Below are positions 1 through 11,261 of a DNA stretch of 64,000 nucleotides, piece after piece. The stretch lies in contig QCXZ01000041.1 in the NCBI GenBank assembly GCA_025024175.1, positions 22,625,786 through 22,689,785 of the forward strand. The letters are read 5' to 3'. Source of the DNA: Rhyzopertha dominica (taxonomy: Eukaryota > Arthropoda > Insecta > Coleoptera > Bostrichidae). Numbering within the stretch: the first letter of the stretch is position 1; each line of letters starts with the position of its first letter. A program made the translations under genes and the position numbers. The notes under the pieces are model-generated. The model saw nothing but the letters and a program-made list of their open reading frames with translations, was not told the DNA's origin and ran no database searches.

Positions 1-1082
1 TCAATCAGAACGTATGACTGACAACCAGATGCTCTGAAGTGATCAAAGGACTCCTCCTGCTGTCAGGATAACAAGTCCGAAAACAATTTTAAGGCCTTGT
101 AGACATCTGCTTTATCTACTTTCGGCAGTTACAGTTACAGGTGGGTACACCAACGCGAGGCGTGTAACTACTCAAATCGCTTTGGATGACCTGATGCGGG
201 AAGCACGCAGGGAACAATAGCCACGGAACATGACTTGATGGACCTCCTGTATTGGAATGTTTTCGGCAAGGTGATCGCTCTATGAACGTCTTTATATGGA
301 CTGATGAATAAATGAATACATAAATTTAATTTTAAATATAAAAAATTACGAAAAATAGTAAACTTAGATATGAACGTGGTTGTTCCGTTTGATATTAACA
401 GTCAAATATACCAGCCGTGTACGCTGAAGCATAAGGATCTGCGCTATTGATAATAGAAAATTTGAACTTGATCTGAACCGCAGAATGGAAAGGCTCAGAA
501 CACCTATATTTACTTCTAAAAGTACACGTATGTGGCGATTAACATTCACTTGTGCTACTGATTAATTAGGTCTTAAAGCAAGAGATTTTATAGATAAATC
601 TAATAAATACCACCAAAAATTGCGAAATACTTCCTAAGAATTTCGTCTCAAAAGTAAACTGTAAATGTATAGCATGTATACACAAGTAACATTTATTATA
701 CTGTTCCTTGTTAAGGGTCTCTAAAACAGTACTAAAATAAAAGCTAAAGACAACATAAACTAACAATTAAGCAAAATTATACACGCTCCTATAAAATGAG
801 AAAAGCTGCAAGAGATACAGACATATTCGTCTTAGCACCTATAGGTTTAAAAGATCAAGTTATTCTAGTGGGGCCAACAAAAACTCAACCAGTATTGATT
901 TAAGTAAGATTAATTTCCAAATACTAGGTACCTTATATATGTTACGGGCAAAGACGTTAAATGGTCATTGACGAAAACGTCCGGACAATGATTTGAATGT
1001 CAATTTTTCCTTGTCAATATCGCTAATGACCAGACATTGACGTTATGACTCACTGTAAGCGGGCAATGTTGTTAACATTTTA
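1..1082. other. Non-coding stretch, no gene recognised
   Basis: No protein family is recognisable on either strand. The first 330 bases are richer in GC than the rest and run into an AATAAATGAATACATAAAT-type tail at about 306-325, which resembles the 3' end of a non-LTR retrotransposon or a transcript, but no coding part supports this. The remainder is AT-rich DNA with only short chance reading frames. Confidence 0.5.
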
Positions 1083-1170
1083 ATGTTAACATAGGTATCA
1101 TAATTATTTTTATTATTGTTATTATTATTGTTGTTGTTATTATTATTATTATTATTATTATTTTTTTTTT
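1083..1170. repeat. Imperfect TTA microsatellite
   Basis: A run of TTA units interrupted by TTG units, ending in an uninterrupted T run. It abuts the 3' side of the minus-strand LINE scrap that follows, so part of it may be that element's own 3' tail (an A run followed by ATA repeats on the minus strand) rather than an independent microsatellite. Confidence 0.8.
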
Positions 1171-1390
1171 TCTATCACACCGTTGAGTGGAGTTTTTCAG
1201 TAGCCGGATTTCTCAGGGCTACTGAAGTTAACGCCTAGAGATCGTTCTTCGGATGATCGCAGTGGTTCCAAGAACGACTGCTTTCTGCATCCATGTTAGG
1301 GCGTTCGATTGGACTTGAAGTTCCTCTAAATGTCGTCGAGTGTTTTTGTGGACTAGACCGTTGGCAGAAATTATCAGTGGCTTAATCTCA
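1171..1390 (-). pseudogene. Non-LTR retrotransposon (LINE) ORF2 C-terminal scrap
   Basis: On the minus strand about 54 codons (1228-1390) end in a stop at 1226-1228. They read like the extreme C-terminus of insect LINE ORF2 proteins: an isoleucine-rich 'PLIISANGLV' segment, then a leucine-rich helix, then 'MQKAVVLGTTAIIRR'. I recognise this arrangement (V/I-rich strand, GLV, MQKAVIL, RR) from non-LTR elements but cannot assign the clade. After the stop there is a short 3' UTR and an A run merging into ATA repeats, as expected for a LINE 3' end. The element is strongly 5' truncated: the reading frame runs directly into an ATT microsatellite, giving a meaningless poly-isoleucine extension. It is a dead-on-arrival insertion. 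Confidence 0.6.

Positions 1391-1486
<96 letters not shown>
1391..1486. repeat. (ATT)32 microsatellite
   Basis: Thirty-two perfect ATT units. It forms the 5' boundary of the truncated LINE copy, and a second TTA tract forms the 3' boundary, so the LINE may have landed in a trinucleotide array. Confidence 0.97.
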
Positions 1487-1545
1487 GAAACTGTGCAATG
1501 TGTTTGAGTAGGTCTAGTACTAAGCTTAAAAAAGAATAAGAACAT

Positions 1546-1766
1546 TATAATAAGATAATATTTTGTCGGATAGATCGCTGTCTCTTGAAAAACACTGACA
1601 AAAAATTAATAGTCTGACGTTTCAATTACAACTTGTGTCAGGCAAATTTTGAGGTTCTGCGTCTTTGACAAAGATTACAGTTGTAATTGAAACGTCAGAC
1701 TATTAATTTTTTGTCAGTGTTTTTCAAGAGACAGCGATCTATCCGACAAAATATTATCTTATTATA
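1546..1766. repeat. 88-bp perfect inverted repeat of Penelope pLTR sequence
   Basis: Arms at 1546-1633 and 1679-1766 are exact reverse complements around a 45-bp spacer. The right arm is part of a longer block (1635-1794) that matches the 3' end of the Penelope-like element at 29391-29545 in the same orientation. The left arm is therefore an inverted partial copy of the same pseudo-LTR. Such inverted pLTR fragments are typical of Penelope-like elements. Confidence 0.85.
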
Positions 1767-1794
1767 TTATGGACGCTGAAAGCATTCACCCTCG
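1635..1794 (+). mobile_element. Penelope-like element pLTR / 3' end fragment
   Basis: This block aligns nearly base for base with 29391-29545, which lies directly downstream of a GIY-YIG Penelope reading frame. Shared landmarks include GTCAGGCAAATTTTGAGGTT, GAAACGTCAGACTATTAA, AGAGACAGCGATCTATCCG and the terminal GGACGCTGAAAGCATTCACC. No coding part of the element is present here. A GATTAC/GTAATT stem followed by GAAACGTC sits at 1672-1695 and looks like the remains of a hammerhead ribozyme. Confidence 0.75.
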
Positions 1795-4700
1795 AATAAG
1801 AACATTGTTGAATATAATTAATTATTATGAAAGGTTACAACAATACAGAATTTATATTTTTTGGCATGTGAATAAGTCTCGTAACTAATCTTTTTTGATA
1901 CTGTATGCAAAGCCATAGATATATCATTATTGTTTCCTTTGTCATGTTACGGTAAAGTTTATTTATTTCAGAAACCATACGATTTCTTTTACCACAGATA
2001 TTCCGTTGCCAAGTTACTATTATAAATAATATCCAGCAATTCTCCATTAGTACAGGACCTTACCTTCCGCACTTTCAATTAACTGGTTAAATTAGACGGT
2101 CTTTTCCCCTTATTATTATCATTTATTTAGCAGCTTGTTATGTTTCACTGCTTTTTTATCCTAACGCGGGCAGCAAAGCCTTTACCTCTTAAAACCTCAG
2201 CAATTCGTTAACGTTTATTGTCATTGCACTTGCTTCCTACGATTATATTTATATTTTCGATAAATCGACGGCGATTTATTCACAGCCCATGAAAAATTAT
2301 TTCTTTGTCCGCTACATATATAAGCAGTTCTGCTACTGGCTTTAAATTGCTTTAAACAGCTAGTAAAATGAAACCGTTGGATGATTAAGGCTGTTCATGC
2401 AAATGCACGTATGGTATATTTACTTTCTTAAACAAGGAAATGCGCACGTTATTTTCCTATTAAGTGCACATATCATATACCCTTACTCGTCCTTTGAAGA
2501 TCCCATCAATGGCCTTAAAAGTAATTTTTAAAACGAAATTTAACTTCGGAAAAATCTTTGTAGGTATTGCAGCAGAAATATTAAAGGTCAAACTGGACTA
2601 ATAACGAATACTGATTTGTCACCTAGTTCGACACCATGTCGGAGTCTTCCTCAGAAGTATGACCTTGATAGTGGAAGCAACGACCACAATCGCACCCGAT
2701 TTAGGATGATTAGACATACGTCTTTCGTTTAGATATTGTATTGATCTCGGTATTGGTCAATTAGAAGGAACTCTAAAACGCTTCTACCAAAACTTGATAT
2801 GTACCATTGACATATTATTAAATGGACACGACATCACATTCATAAATACGGTTGCAACTGACGCCAAGACCAGTGAGGGTGAGGGGAGCGCGGGTACGAG
2901 GGGGAGATACAGTTTTCCTCCAAGTTAATTGGCGTACTGTTATAAAAGGGTCAACAGTGAAATAATTTAACTTCCAACTAAAAACAAAAGCGGAGCGTAC
3001 ATCAATAATATTTCGAACAATCTTTCAGTTAAAGCAAAGAAACATCTTTTTGTACAACAAACACTAATTTAATTTCGTTACAAGCGGGAAAAAAGTTTTG
3101 GCCGAATGAAAGCATCAACACAGTTCTAGCATTAGTATTCATTAATCAACACTCGACATTCTTCACATAGAAATATGAGGAAAAAAATTCAGAAACTGCG
3201 AAAATGAAATTTATTATCAAATAAAAAGAAATACATAAAATCATAATACGCATCAGGCATCACTGAAGTACTTACTCCGAACACATCGGATCTCTTCTCT
3301 CTTTTTCTACCTACAAACATTTATTTTTAAAACGTCTACCACTAACAGTAATTATTTTCCATATGTATTAATCCTTCACTATCAATTTCATTACATGTTA
3401 TAAAAGTATTCCTCTGTAAAGTAACTAATTTCGCTAAATTAATCAAACGACGTCTATGCCAACAAATATAAACATAACCTAAACAATGCTTAACGGTGAA
3501 ATGATACGGTTTTCTCCTTAGAGCCCACCTTTTTGTATACTTGACACATCCGCACCATTGCCTGGATTAATTTATATGATTTATACGACTTGCCCTTAAA
3601 CAGCTCGCAATAAGCTCTTCTTAACCAAAAATTTACACCACACTACTCATCACATACAGAACATTATAAACACCAGTAGTACAGTGGACCATCTCATACG
3701 CGTAAAGACGGGCAATCGCACGATGCATTGAGTACCTATTGCTCTGGTCAACTGTTCGTTTCTGTTTTCCTCCAATTCCACCTTAGATTGTGCCTATTAT
3801 GTTGGCTTCACTTGAAAATGTAAACAACCTACTCCAGACACCTCGATGATATGTGCAGGGTTTTTATGAATGATTCATGCAACGCGCGGGCGGCGTATAT
3901 TTCTGAANTCTTTGTGCCGCCTTTTTGTAACTGCTGCCAACCTACAATATGCACGGCCATAGTACTGAAGGTTGCAGATCAATTTCAGCCCACAGCTCCG
4001 AATTGTGAACTTCCTGCAACCTTAAGTTAATTATCCCAGAAAACACTAACAGAATATGTTTAAAATACACACTCTCACGCATTTTCTCATATTAAAATAT
4101 ATCAAATAAATCAATAATCGACAGGTGACAAGTAAGCAATAGTTGTGTTCACTTTCCTGAGAGGCGGCAAATTGATTTAATCGATAATATCCATAAGCGC
4201 CCTGGATGCAATTTATAGAAACCTTGTATATACAGGGTTCCACTCTTATCGGTACATAGTGTTTCTCTATTGGCACCGCAAGTGGCACTGGCAATCGCTA
4301 GTATTGCATAGAATGTATCACAAAATGAAAGGTAAGACGTGTCCATGTCAAAATATAGCGTCTTCTTGGGCATACTTGCTCTGCTGGGACATCTATATAA
4401 TCCGATTAGCGATATGTAATAGGTACATAAATGTAAGAATAGAGTTAGATGCGATTGATTCCCAATACTAAACTAAACTAGTCGTTATCTAACAATGAGT
4501 AACCATATTTCTGATGTAGTAGCTTATTGAGTTATTTTTTTAGCAAATAGAGAATAAATTGTTGACATCGGAGTAAAAATTCATGAATTTGTTTTTACAG
4601 TGGCGTCACCTTGATTATCAATCAAGTTGTTTGTCGTCTTCTTAAAGCAACTTAGGCCACAACGCTGTTCAATGACATTATGATATGTGCGAACAGAATA

Positions 4701-7057
4701 TAAAGATAAACATAAATGAACTGGACAAGTTGCAATATTGCTTATAAGTATTCCGATTAGATGCATTAAAGTTAAAAGAAACTGGCAGATTTTCAAAGTG
4801 GTTTTTACTCATTCAAGTGTAAATAATTTTTGTACAACATGATATAAACAATTTTATCATCGATTCAATGTTTATCAAGCATTCCGTTCTTACCGCGCAG
4901 TTATCTGTATTCGTTGAAAACACAATTATTTCATTCATGGGAAATCCATATTTTGACGTAGATATTGCAAATCGAATTAAGCCAGGCATTTTACTCGAAT
5001 GCAGCCGCATTATTAAGTGAAACCGACAAGAGATTACGAATTCAGCGGTGCCCTAATGCTCCACGTTTAGCTTCTAAAACGCGCGGTATGAGCTATTAAT
5101 ACCGGCACATGAGCTTCCAGCAATAATTAATCGTCATTCCTCCAACTGCGGAAACCAATACAGACTGAATCCTCCAATGCCATCTGGCAATCCTTCCTTA
5201 GAAGCCGTTTCCGTTAATGAATCCAATCATGGATCGGTCGGTCAAAGCGTTTTCCCATTGTATTTGTTATATCGATTCCCAAGAGAACCTCTCTCCTGCC
5301 GCGTTTCAGTATCCCCATGTTTCCCGACAAGCCCCAGGGGTGTAGCACGCACGTTGCATTCCCAAACCAGCCTCCCCTGCTCGTGTCCCATATCTCACCA
5401 GGCTCGCCAAATGATTCGAGGTACATTAGCGCAATGGTTCATGGGATATTGTCCTTGGTCCAAAGATCTAAGAGAAATGCTATTGCGCTTACAAAGTTAG
5501 GAATGTCAACTTTTCGTCGATTTTTTAACAAAAAGCCTAGTAAAATAGGGAAGTTCGCAGGCATTACTTTGTCAATATTTGTTTTTGTTACATAACAACG
5601 ATAGCTTTGTTTTTTTGTAGTCAGGTAACACTCTTTATTCTGTCATTAAGTGAGTCTGCGGCTTATGCTTGAAAAAAATGTTAAACAGCTTATCTGACAC
5701 TCTGTGGCACTATTTTCCATTGGTTAAAAGTTCGCATGTATAAGAATAATTAAGAAATAATTAAGAAATCATAAAAAAATTGGGAATCAATTAGTAATGT
5801 AGTACCTGATCTAAAAGAATCAATGGCGGTTCGTCCGGATCGGTGATGCCGACCGAGATTATAATTAAAATAAATAATTGTTTTTTCGTATCATAATGTA
5901 TATTTTGTTTTATTATGCTGGGATATCTTGAAACGGTTAGCGCGCATTTCTTTACATTACCGTAAAATTAATAATTAGCTAAAATCGTATTTGTTCGGAT
6001 CATCCCGAAAAGTTTACCCTACTCGACACTCGGTGGTGCTTAGTCCGGGAGACAACATAAAACGGTAAAACGGGCCTGAGCATTGATTTCAATTATTTTA
6101 AGAATCACCGATTTATAATTCTTTTTTTTATTGAGTATTAATAACTATCTAATTAAAACCCTTTAGGTACATAATTTTAGGTATATATTTTTTGTTGATG
6201 GTAATGTGTCGCGGCGTTTACAATCGTCGTATTCAGAGAACTAATTTTGACATGTACATTGGACAACAATTATATCTATAGTTCTACACTATTTAAATAA
6301 ACAATTTTAAACCGATATAAGCATTTAACAGAATTAATTAAATAAATGTGTTTATAAATTTAATCAATCTGAAATCATTTAAGAATTTCGCACAAGAAGA
6401 AAATAAAATAAGTAACCGCCAATACGCGCATAATCGCTGTCTGCCGGACTTTCGAATACATACTTCGGATATGGCTCGCTATAGATCGGCTCTCCTCTTC
6501 AGTACATTGCACGTGCACGCATAACTTTGAAATGACGAAGTCAGTTACAGATTTGTCAGATTGGGCTACTTCTAGCCAATTGGGCTATCTTTTTAACTTG
6601 CAAAATATAAAATAAAATCCTTTTGCCTTGCATATTTTCATTACATACTACAAATTTGGTTATTATTAGGAACGTTCGATGTCAAGTTGATTTAAAACGC
6701 TTGGCGGGAAATATCCCAAAGCATAAAAGTTTATTTCTGCTTGCGAAAACTAAAAAGTGTGTGCAGTCTAATATATGATACCGATTATTAATCGATTAAA
6801 AAATATGTATGATTCAGATTTGTGAATCGGTTACCTGGGCTATTTTACAGTGAGCACTGGCTACTGCGTGCTCCTAAAAGATCTGACAACTCTGATTAGT
6901 TCGATTTAAGTTGTAAAAGGCTAGCAAGTTCGAAGTTCGTTCTGGTGGGGTTTTAAGAGGGGCGTTTACCTAGAGCGAAGCAGGTCATTTTAAGCACCTA
7001 CCGTTTTACATTTTACGGAGTTATTTGAAGTGAAATTTCGACATGGCAATGACAAAA

Positions 7058-7224
7058 GATGTAGAGCTACAACGTAGATTTCGAGTTTTTGTCTGAAATT
7101 TGGTACGGTAATGTAAATATGTGTTGTTATATTTTACTTAAAAATGCGTATCTTTGGCGAGCTATTTCTCGAAAACTAAGGCACATAAACGAAAAATTCG
7201 AACTCCATGTTGTAGCTACATATT
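7058..7224. repeat. Imperfect hairpin, MITE-like
   Basis: 7058-7090 and 7192-7224 are inverted copies at roughly 80 percent identity, sharing the core TGTAGCTACAAC (one arm has TGTAGAGCTACAAC). The loop is about 100 bp. No target duplication was identified, so the ends are uncertain. Confidence 0.45.
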
Positions 7225-8367
7225 TCTCTTTACACTACCAAAAACATGAGCACGATAAATGAATAAAAACATTCAAAAAATCTAAAACCGTAAACCCTTT
7301 CGCACGAGTCCGTCACGAGTGCGGAATGCGAATGCCCATCCCCACCAGGTCCGTCGCGTGGTATCCAGTGAACAGTGAGGCTAAGATTCAAACTTGTCGG
7401 GAATGATCGAGCGGTATACGATCTATTCCGATATGACTGGATTTCTTAGATTGTATGGCTAAATACACGTGACAAGTTTAATGTTAAAAGCTCTTTCACA
7501 TTAACTTACTGTCTGCCGAAGCAATGGGGAGGCGGAAGGAAAATTATTATAAAAGTTCCTCCAGAAATCATAGTCGACGTGCAGTTATAGTTATATAGTT
7601 CATATTTACAGAAATAAATGGGTTATTCCATACTTTGAATAACCTGGTATAATATCATAGTAAGTTACTAATATCATGTTTACGTTTTTATGCACACACT
7701 ACAGTCAGCAATTTTAATTTAGCCAGTCTGTTGCTCGTACGATCTTTGCGTGATTTCAACCTATCGGCTAACCTCTTATGTCCCATGTCCCGCTGGTAAT
7801 ACGGGTTGCATAGTATAGTACTAGCAAGTAAATGCCCCTCTTAAAGATTTGTAAGGGTGAATAGGTAATTCATTTTCATTACGGAAATAATACAGGAAGT
7901 GGTGAATAAAAAAGGGATGTGGAATTTATTTTAAAAACAGGTTTTCTAAATATTCATATAACGATAAAGTTTCTATTAAAAAAACTTAACTATTGGTAAT
8001 TATAAAAAATACGACTCATCTGTCATTAGATATTAAATATCTATGTTGTTAGAGTGATAAATAATAAAGTTGGATTTCTTCTTTCTGTGTATTAATAAAG
8101 AAACTCACAACATTAATAAGAGGTCAGNTATAGAAATTTTTCAAAAATTTATACTTATCTTATTCATCAGTAAATTTATTTGACAACCTTGCTTGGTTTT
8201 CATGTCGGTGGATTGTCTGTCATTTAACTTTTGTCTCGTTTTTGTCCATTTTATTATTAATCGGATTATTCTGAAGATATTGGATCATGCTGATATAACC
8301 TAATCTTAATGAAGTTTGAGATATGCTCTTAAAATGTATTCTTGCAAGTTGCATATTTTGTAGGGCC

Positions 8368-8394
8368 CTGAAGAAGGAATAAAATAGTTCGAAA
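8368..8394 (+). other. Hammerhead-like core motif
   Basis: CTGAAGA at 8368-8374 exactly fits the hammerhead box CUGANGA. It is followed by a weak stem-loop and then CGAAA at 8390-8394. The intervening stem contains a mismatch and I cannot draw a convincing stem I or cleavage site, so this is at most a decayed ribozyme of a Penelope-type repeat end. Confidence 0.25.
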
Positions 8395-8999
8395 GCTTGG
8401 CTTGTTTCATTAACCTGGTGACTGCTTCTCCCTTAACTTTGAAATATTAAGTTTCAACGTAGACAGTCCGTTTATCCTTCAGATCCTAATCAAAATTATT
8501 ATTCTATTTCGCTAGATGCGCAGGCGAATTTTCAACATCAGGATGATAGAGTTCTATCATATTAATAATTAATTAACATCTTTAAGCTAACTGAGGTAAA
8601 GGACATGAAAAATTATTTTTCTCGTACCTTATTACAGAAACTATACCTAAACCAGTTGCGCTCAATTTCTTAAATTGTATTTAAAGATCTATCAGGTAAT
8701 AATAATTATTGATACGATTACCCATACATACCTATGTGTTGTTATTAGCCTGAAAATCGTATTGTAATTTTGACAGTTCGGGCGAACTACAATTGCCTAG
8801 GGTGACCAGACGACCCCTTTTACTTCTACAAGTTGTCTTTTTGACATGATTTTTGTCCGGTATATATTTTGGTTTTATATACAAAATAATAAAATGTCCT
8901 CTTTTTAGTTAACGATATTAATGGGCTAGAGACCTCACAAATATAACGCGTCGAAGTGCTATAGATGGCGGTCGGCCGCGTTCGACCTTAAAATCTCTG

Positions 9000-9512
9000 C
9001 CCTAGATAGATAAAGTACCTGTAGATGTTGTCGCCTGCATTGATTAGGCAATAACTCATACAAGACTCCAATCAGAACTTTATTAATACAGACTCTACAC
9101 TACTCTACTAAACTCGAACAGGATTAGAATTAATAATGAAAAATACAATTCTAAATGCTTGCTCATAAGCGCACGGCCAACACACGACTACAGAAATACT
9201 GAACTGAAGTTAGACGTGCATTGTTGCCACCATATACCGCAATTGTCCGCCATTTTAGGGTAAAATAGAGGCGGGAAATTTGGGTATTTTTAAAGGAGAT
9301 GGGAGAGGGAACTAAACTATCACACTTGACCTTAAGGATTAGAGAACTGGCAGATATCAGGCTCTGATTAAGTGTTGCTTGGCTTTTACCTTTATATCTG
9401 TCAGTTTTATAATCTTTAATGTCAATTTTGAATAGTGTGGTTCTCTCTCCCATCTCTTGCTAATATTTTGCACTAAAATGGCGGACAATTGCGGTACTTT
9501 ATCTATCTAGGG
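9000..9512. mobile_element. Nested MITE with CCCTAGATAGATAAAGTACC termini
   Basis: CCCTAGATAGATAAAGTACC at 9000-9019 is the exact reverse complement of 9493-9512. No protein is encoded. Flanking sequence shows no obvious target duplication. It lies inside the hAT relic and itself encloses another inverted-repeat element close to its right end. Confidence 0.65.
9237..9494. mobile_element. Nested MITE with TA duplication
   Basis: CCGCAATTGTCCGCCATTTTA at the left end and its reverse complement at the right end define a 258-bp element flanked by TA on both sides (9235-9236 and 9495-9496). A TA duplication suggests Tc1/mariner-type mobilisation. Further inside, GAGATGGGAGAG and CTCTCCCATCTC extend the inverted arms imperfectly. 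Its right edge overlaps the terminal repeat of the surrounding MITE by two bases, so the order of insertion is not fully clear. Confidence 0.65.
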
Positions 9513-9810
9513 ACTTTACTCGGCATAGACTGCATTGCTCTTTAGCCCGCGACTCCGATCTCTGTGTACTCTGTGCCTATAGTCAGTACTGCGTATCTTT
9601 CTGCGTTGTTCTTGGTTCATGTATCCCTGTTTCATGTTAGTGTTAGAACGTCGAAGCGTCGAACGTTAGAGGCACAGGTTAGAGGTTACTTCGTTGCACA
9701 TTGCAGAATTGTGTTAATATTTAAAATATTAAAGTGGTTTTGTCGCTTGTTATAAGATCAGTTCTTTCCAACAAAATGGCATTTCTATACTTTGTAGAAC
9801 TTAACCGTGG

Positions 9811-10115
9811 CAAAAAGAAAGTGCAAATTTAATGAAGAAATGAAACGGAAATAACGAACTGTTCAAGGAAACAAAAACCTATTATGAAGTTCACTGTCCA
9901 CTGTGCAATATAAATTTTTATATTGCTAACAAAGGTAAACTGGGTCTAGAACAGCACTTAAGCACTGAAAAACATAAAAAACGTTCGGTCTTCAGCAGAA
10001 AATACTTCTGCCGTTAATTTTATGGTACCATGCTGCACTAGAACGGAAAAACTCATCGCTGCCGCAGAAGCAACATCGACCTTTCGTACGGTCAAATACA
10101 ATTTTATTTATGGTT
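9811..10115 (+). pseudogene. hAT transposase N-terminal relic, BED zinc finger
   Basis: Reading frames on the plus strand, broken by at least one stop near 9845 and one frame change near 9987, contain in order: a basic start 'KRKCKFNEEMKRK', a zinc-finger motif with CPLC followed by HLSTEKH (C-x2-C and H-x5-H), and 'EKLIAAAEATSTFRTVKYN'. This order (basic leader, BED/TTF finger, then a K-x-AAAEA helix followed by a T-V-K-x-N block) is what I know from the N-terminus of a widespread hAT transposase group. The RNase H-like catalytic core is not present downstream before the right terminal repeat at 10290, so the element could not move itself. Confidence 0.6.
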
Positions 10116-10298
10116 TATATTTATAATATATTGTGTTGACAGTTGACATGTTAAGAGAGATATGTATATTTTAATTTATGAGTTTGTGTTTATTTTTTAT
10201 TTAGTGTAACGCGAAATAGAGTAATTTTTTATTTCAATTTAACTTTTGCTTAATGTCCTCTATTTGAATTACTGAATTATGGTCACCCTGCAGTTGCC

Positions 10299-10883
10299 GC
10301 TAAATTGGAAAGTGCCTTTTATAGCAGGAAACGCTAGGCAGCAAGGTTACCAGTGCAAACATCCCACGGACGCAGGCTGCAGACCCGTTATTACAGTTCC
10401 CAATTGTGTGGAGAATATTGGCTGTGTGTGTGTTAGGACTGTTAATGTAGCATCACTTTTATTAATCTTTGTTAGCGCCAGCTCTTTGTTGTGACTTTCG
10501 TAATTACCAACACCGCGGAAGCCCTAATGCTATTTTTCTATTACAGCTTCCCCGTCCCATTCCCTCCAGGATAACTCAATTTCCCAAAATGAAGAAAATA
10601 GAAACAACACATGCTTGCGATGTGGAAAAAGTGCGTCTATCACGCGGGGTAGCTCAAAGAGCAAGCATTTTTTTTGCAACAAAACACAATGCAATTGATA
10701 TCAAATTTATTCTTTTAGGATTCAATGGATCCTCTGAGGTTGTAATTGTAAAAAAACTTTGTTATTTGTTACAATTTTACCGGCACTAACAATTTTGCCT
10801 TAATCTATCCTCGTTTGCTATTCTGGCTTCATATTTCGTCTATGGATAAAATATAGAAGAATAAAAAAAACGATCAACCGAGA
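10299..10883. other. Non-coding stretch
   Basis: Flank of the hAT relic. Frames of 71 and 106 codons overlap here on the plus strand, but they have no recognisable motif, end at AT-rich sequence and do not look like a family I know. I treat them as chance frames. Confidence 0.4.
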
Positions 10884-11066
10884 GTAACCAACTAGTCAAA
10901 GACCAGCAGACTTTACGGGCGACAAAATTCAATCTAGCAAATGGTATTAAGGTAAGGTAATGAATCATAAGTTTGTTTGACTTGACAAAATCTGTCCAAG
11001 ACTTACTTGTTGCGTTATTGAATTTTCCCGCCCTAAAGTCTGCTGGTCTTTGACTAGTTTGGTTCC
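10884..11066. mobile_element. MITE with about 45-bp inverted arms
   Basis: The left arm begins GTAACCAACTAGTCAAAGAC at 10884 and the right arm ends with its near reverse complement at 11066. Arms share ACTAGTCAAAGACCAGCAGA and, nearer the centre, AAAATTCAAT, with a few mismatches and one indel. The loop is about 90 bp and non-coding. Confidence 0.7.
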
Positions 11067-11261
11067 CCAATAGACCAGTACAGGTTTTTAGTAATAGCAA
11101 AGCCAACTATAGGGAATGCGTCGTATCTGTAAAACATAACCTCACATATTTGTTGTTTGTTTATATCCGGTTTATTGATGCTAATAAGTGTTTTCTGATA
11201 AAGTGAGAGAAGATTTTGCAAAATAATGGATGAAGTAAGCTAATAGCTACTCTATATTAGA

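Larger units (their letters stand above)
1795..8789. other. Long AT-rich non-coding stretch
   Basis: Only short frames without recognisable families occur on either strand. Two local features stand out: a higher-GC patch at about 5170-5500 with overlapping frames of 107 and 70 codons on opposite strands, and an imperfect hairpin at 7058-7224. A hammerhead-like motif lies at 8368-8394. Otherwise I see nothing. Confidence 0.5.
8798..10290 (+). mobile_element. hAT-like DNA transposon relic
   Basis: The ends are inverted: TAGGGTGACCA at 8798 and its near reverse complement TGGTCACCCTG ending at 10290. They are flanked by CAATTGCC (8790-8797) and CAGTTGCC (10291-10298), an 8-bp target duplication with one mismatch, which is the hAT signature. 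Inside, on the plus strand, is a broken transposase N-terminus with a BED-type zinc finger (9811-10115). The catalytic part of the transposase is absent, so the element is internally deleted. At least two smaller inverted-repeat elements are nested within it (9000-9512 and 9237-9494). Confidence 0.75.

Noticed and set aside
1391..1545. Poly-isoleucine extension of a minus-strand frame
   Set aside because: It is the ATT microsatellite translated; the real coding relic starts only at the LINE boundary near 1390.
1664..1698. An active hammerhead ribozyme
   Set aside because: The CUGANGA box is altered at two essential positions and stem I cannot be drawn.
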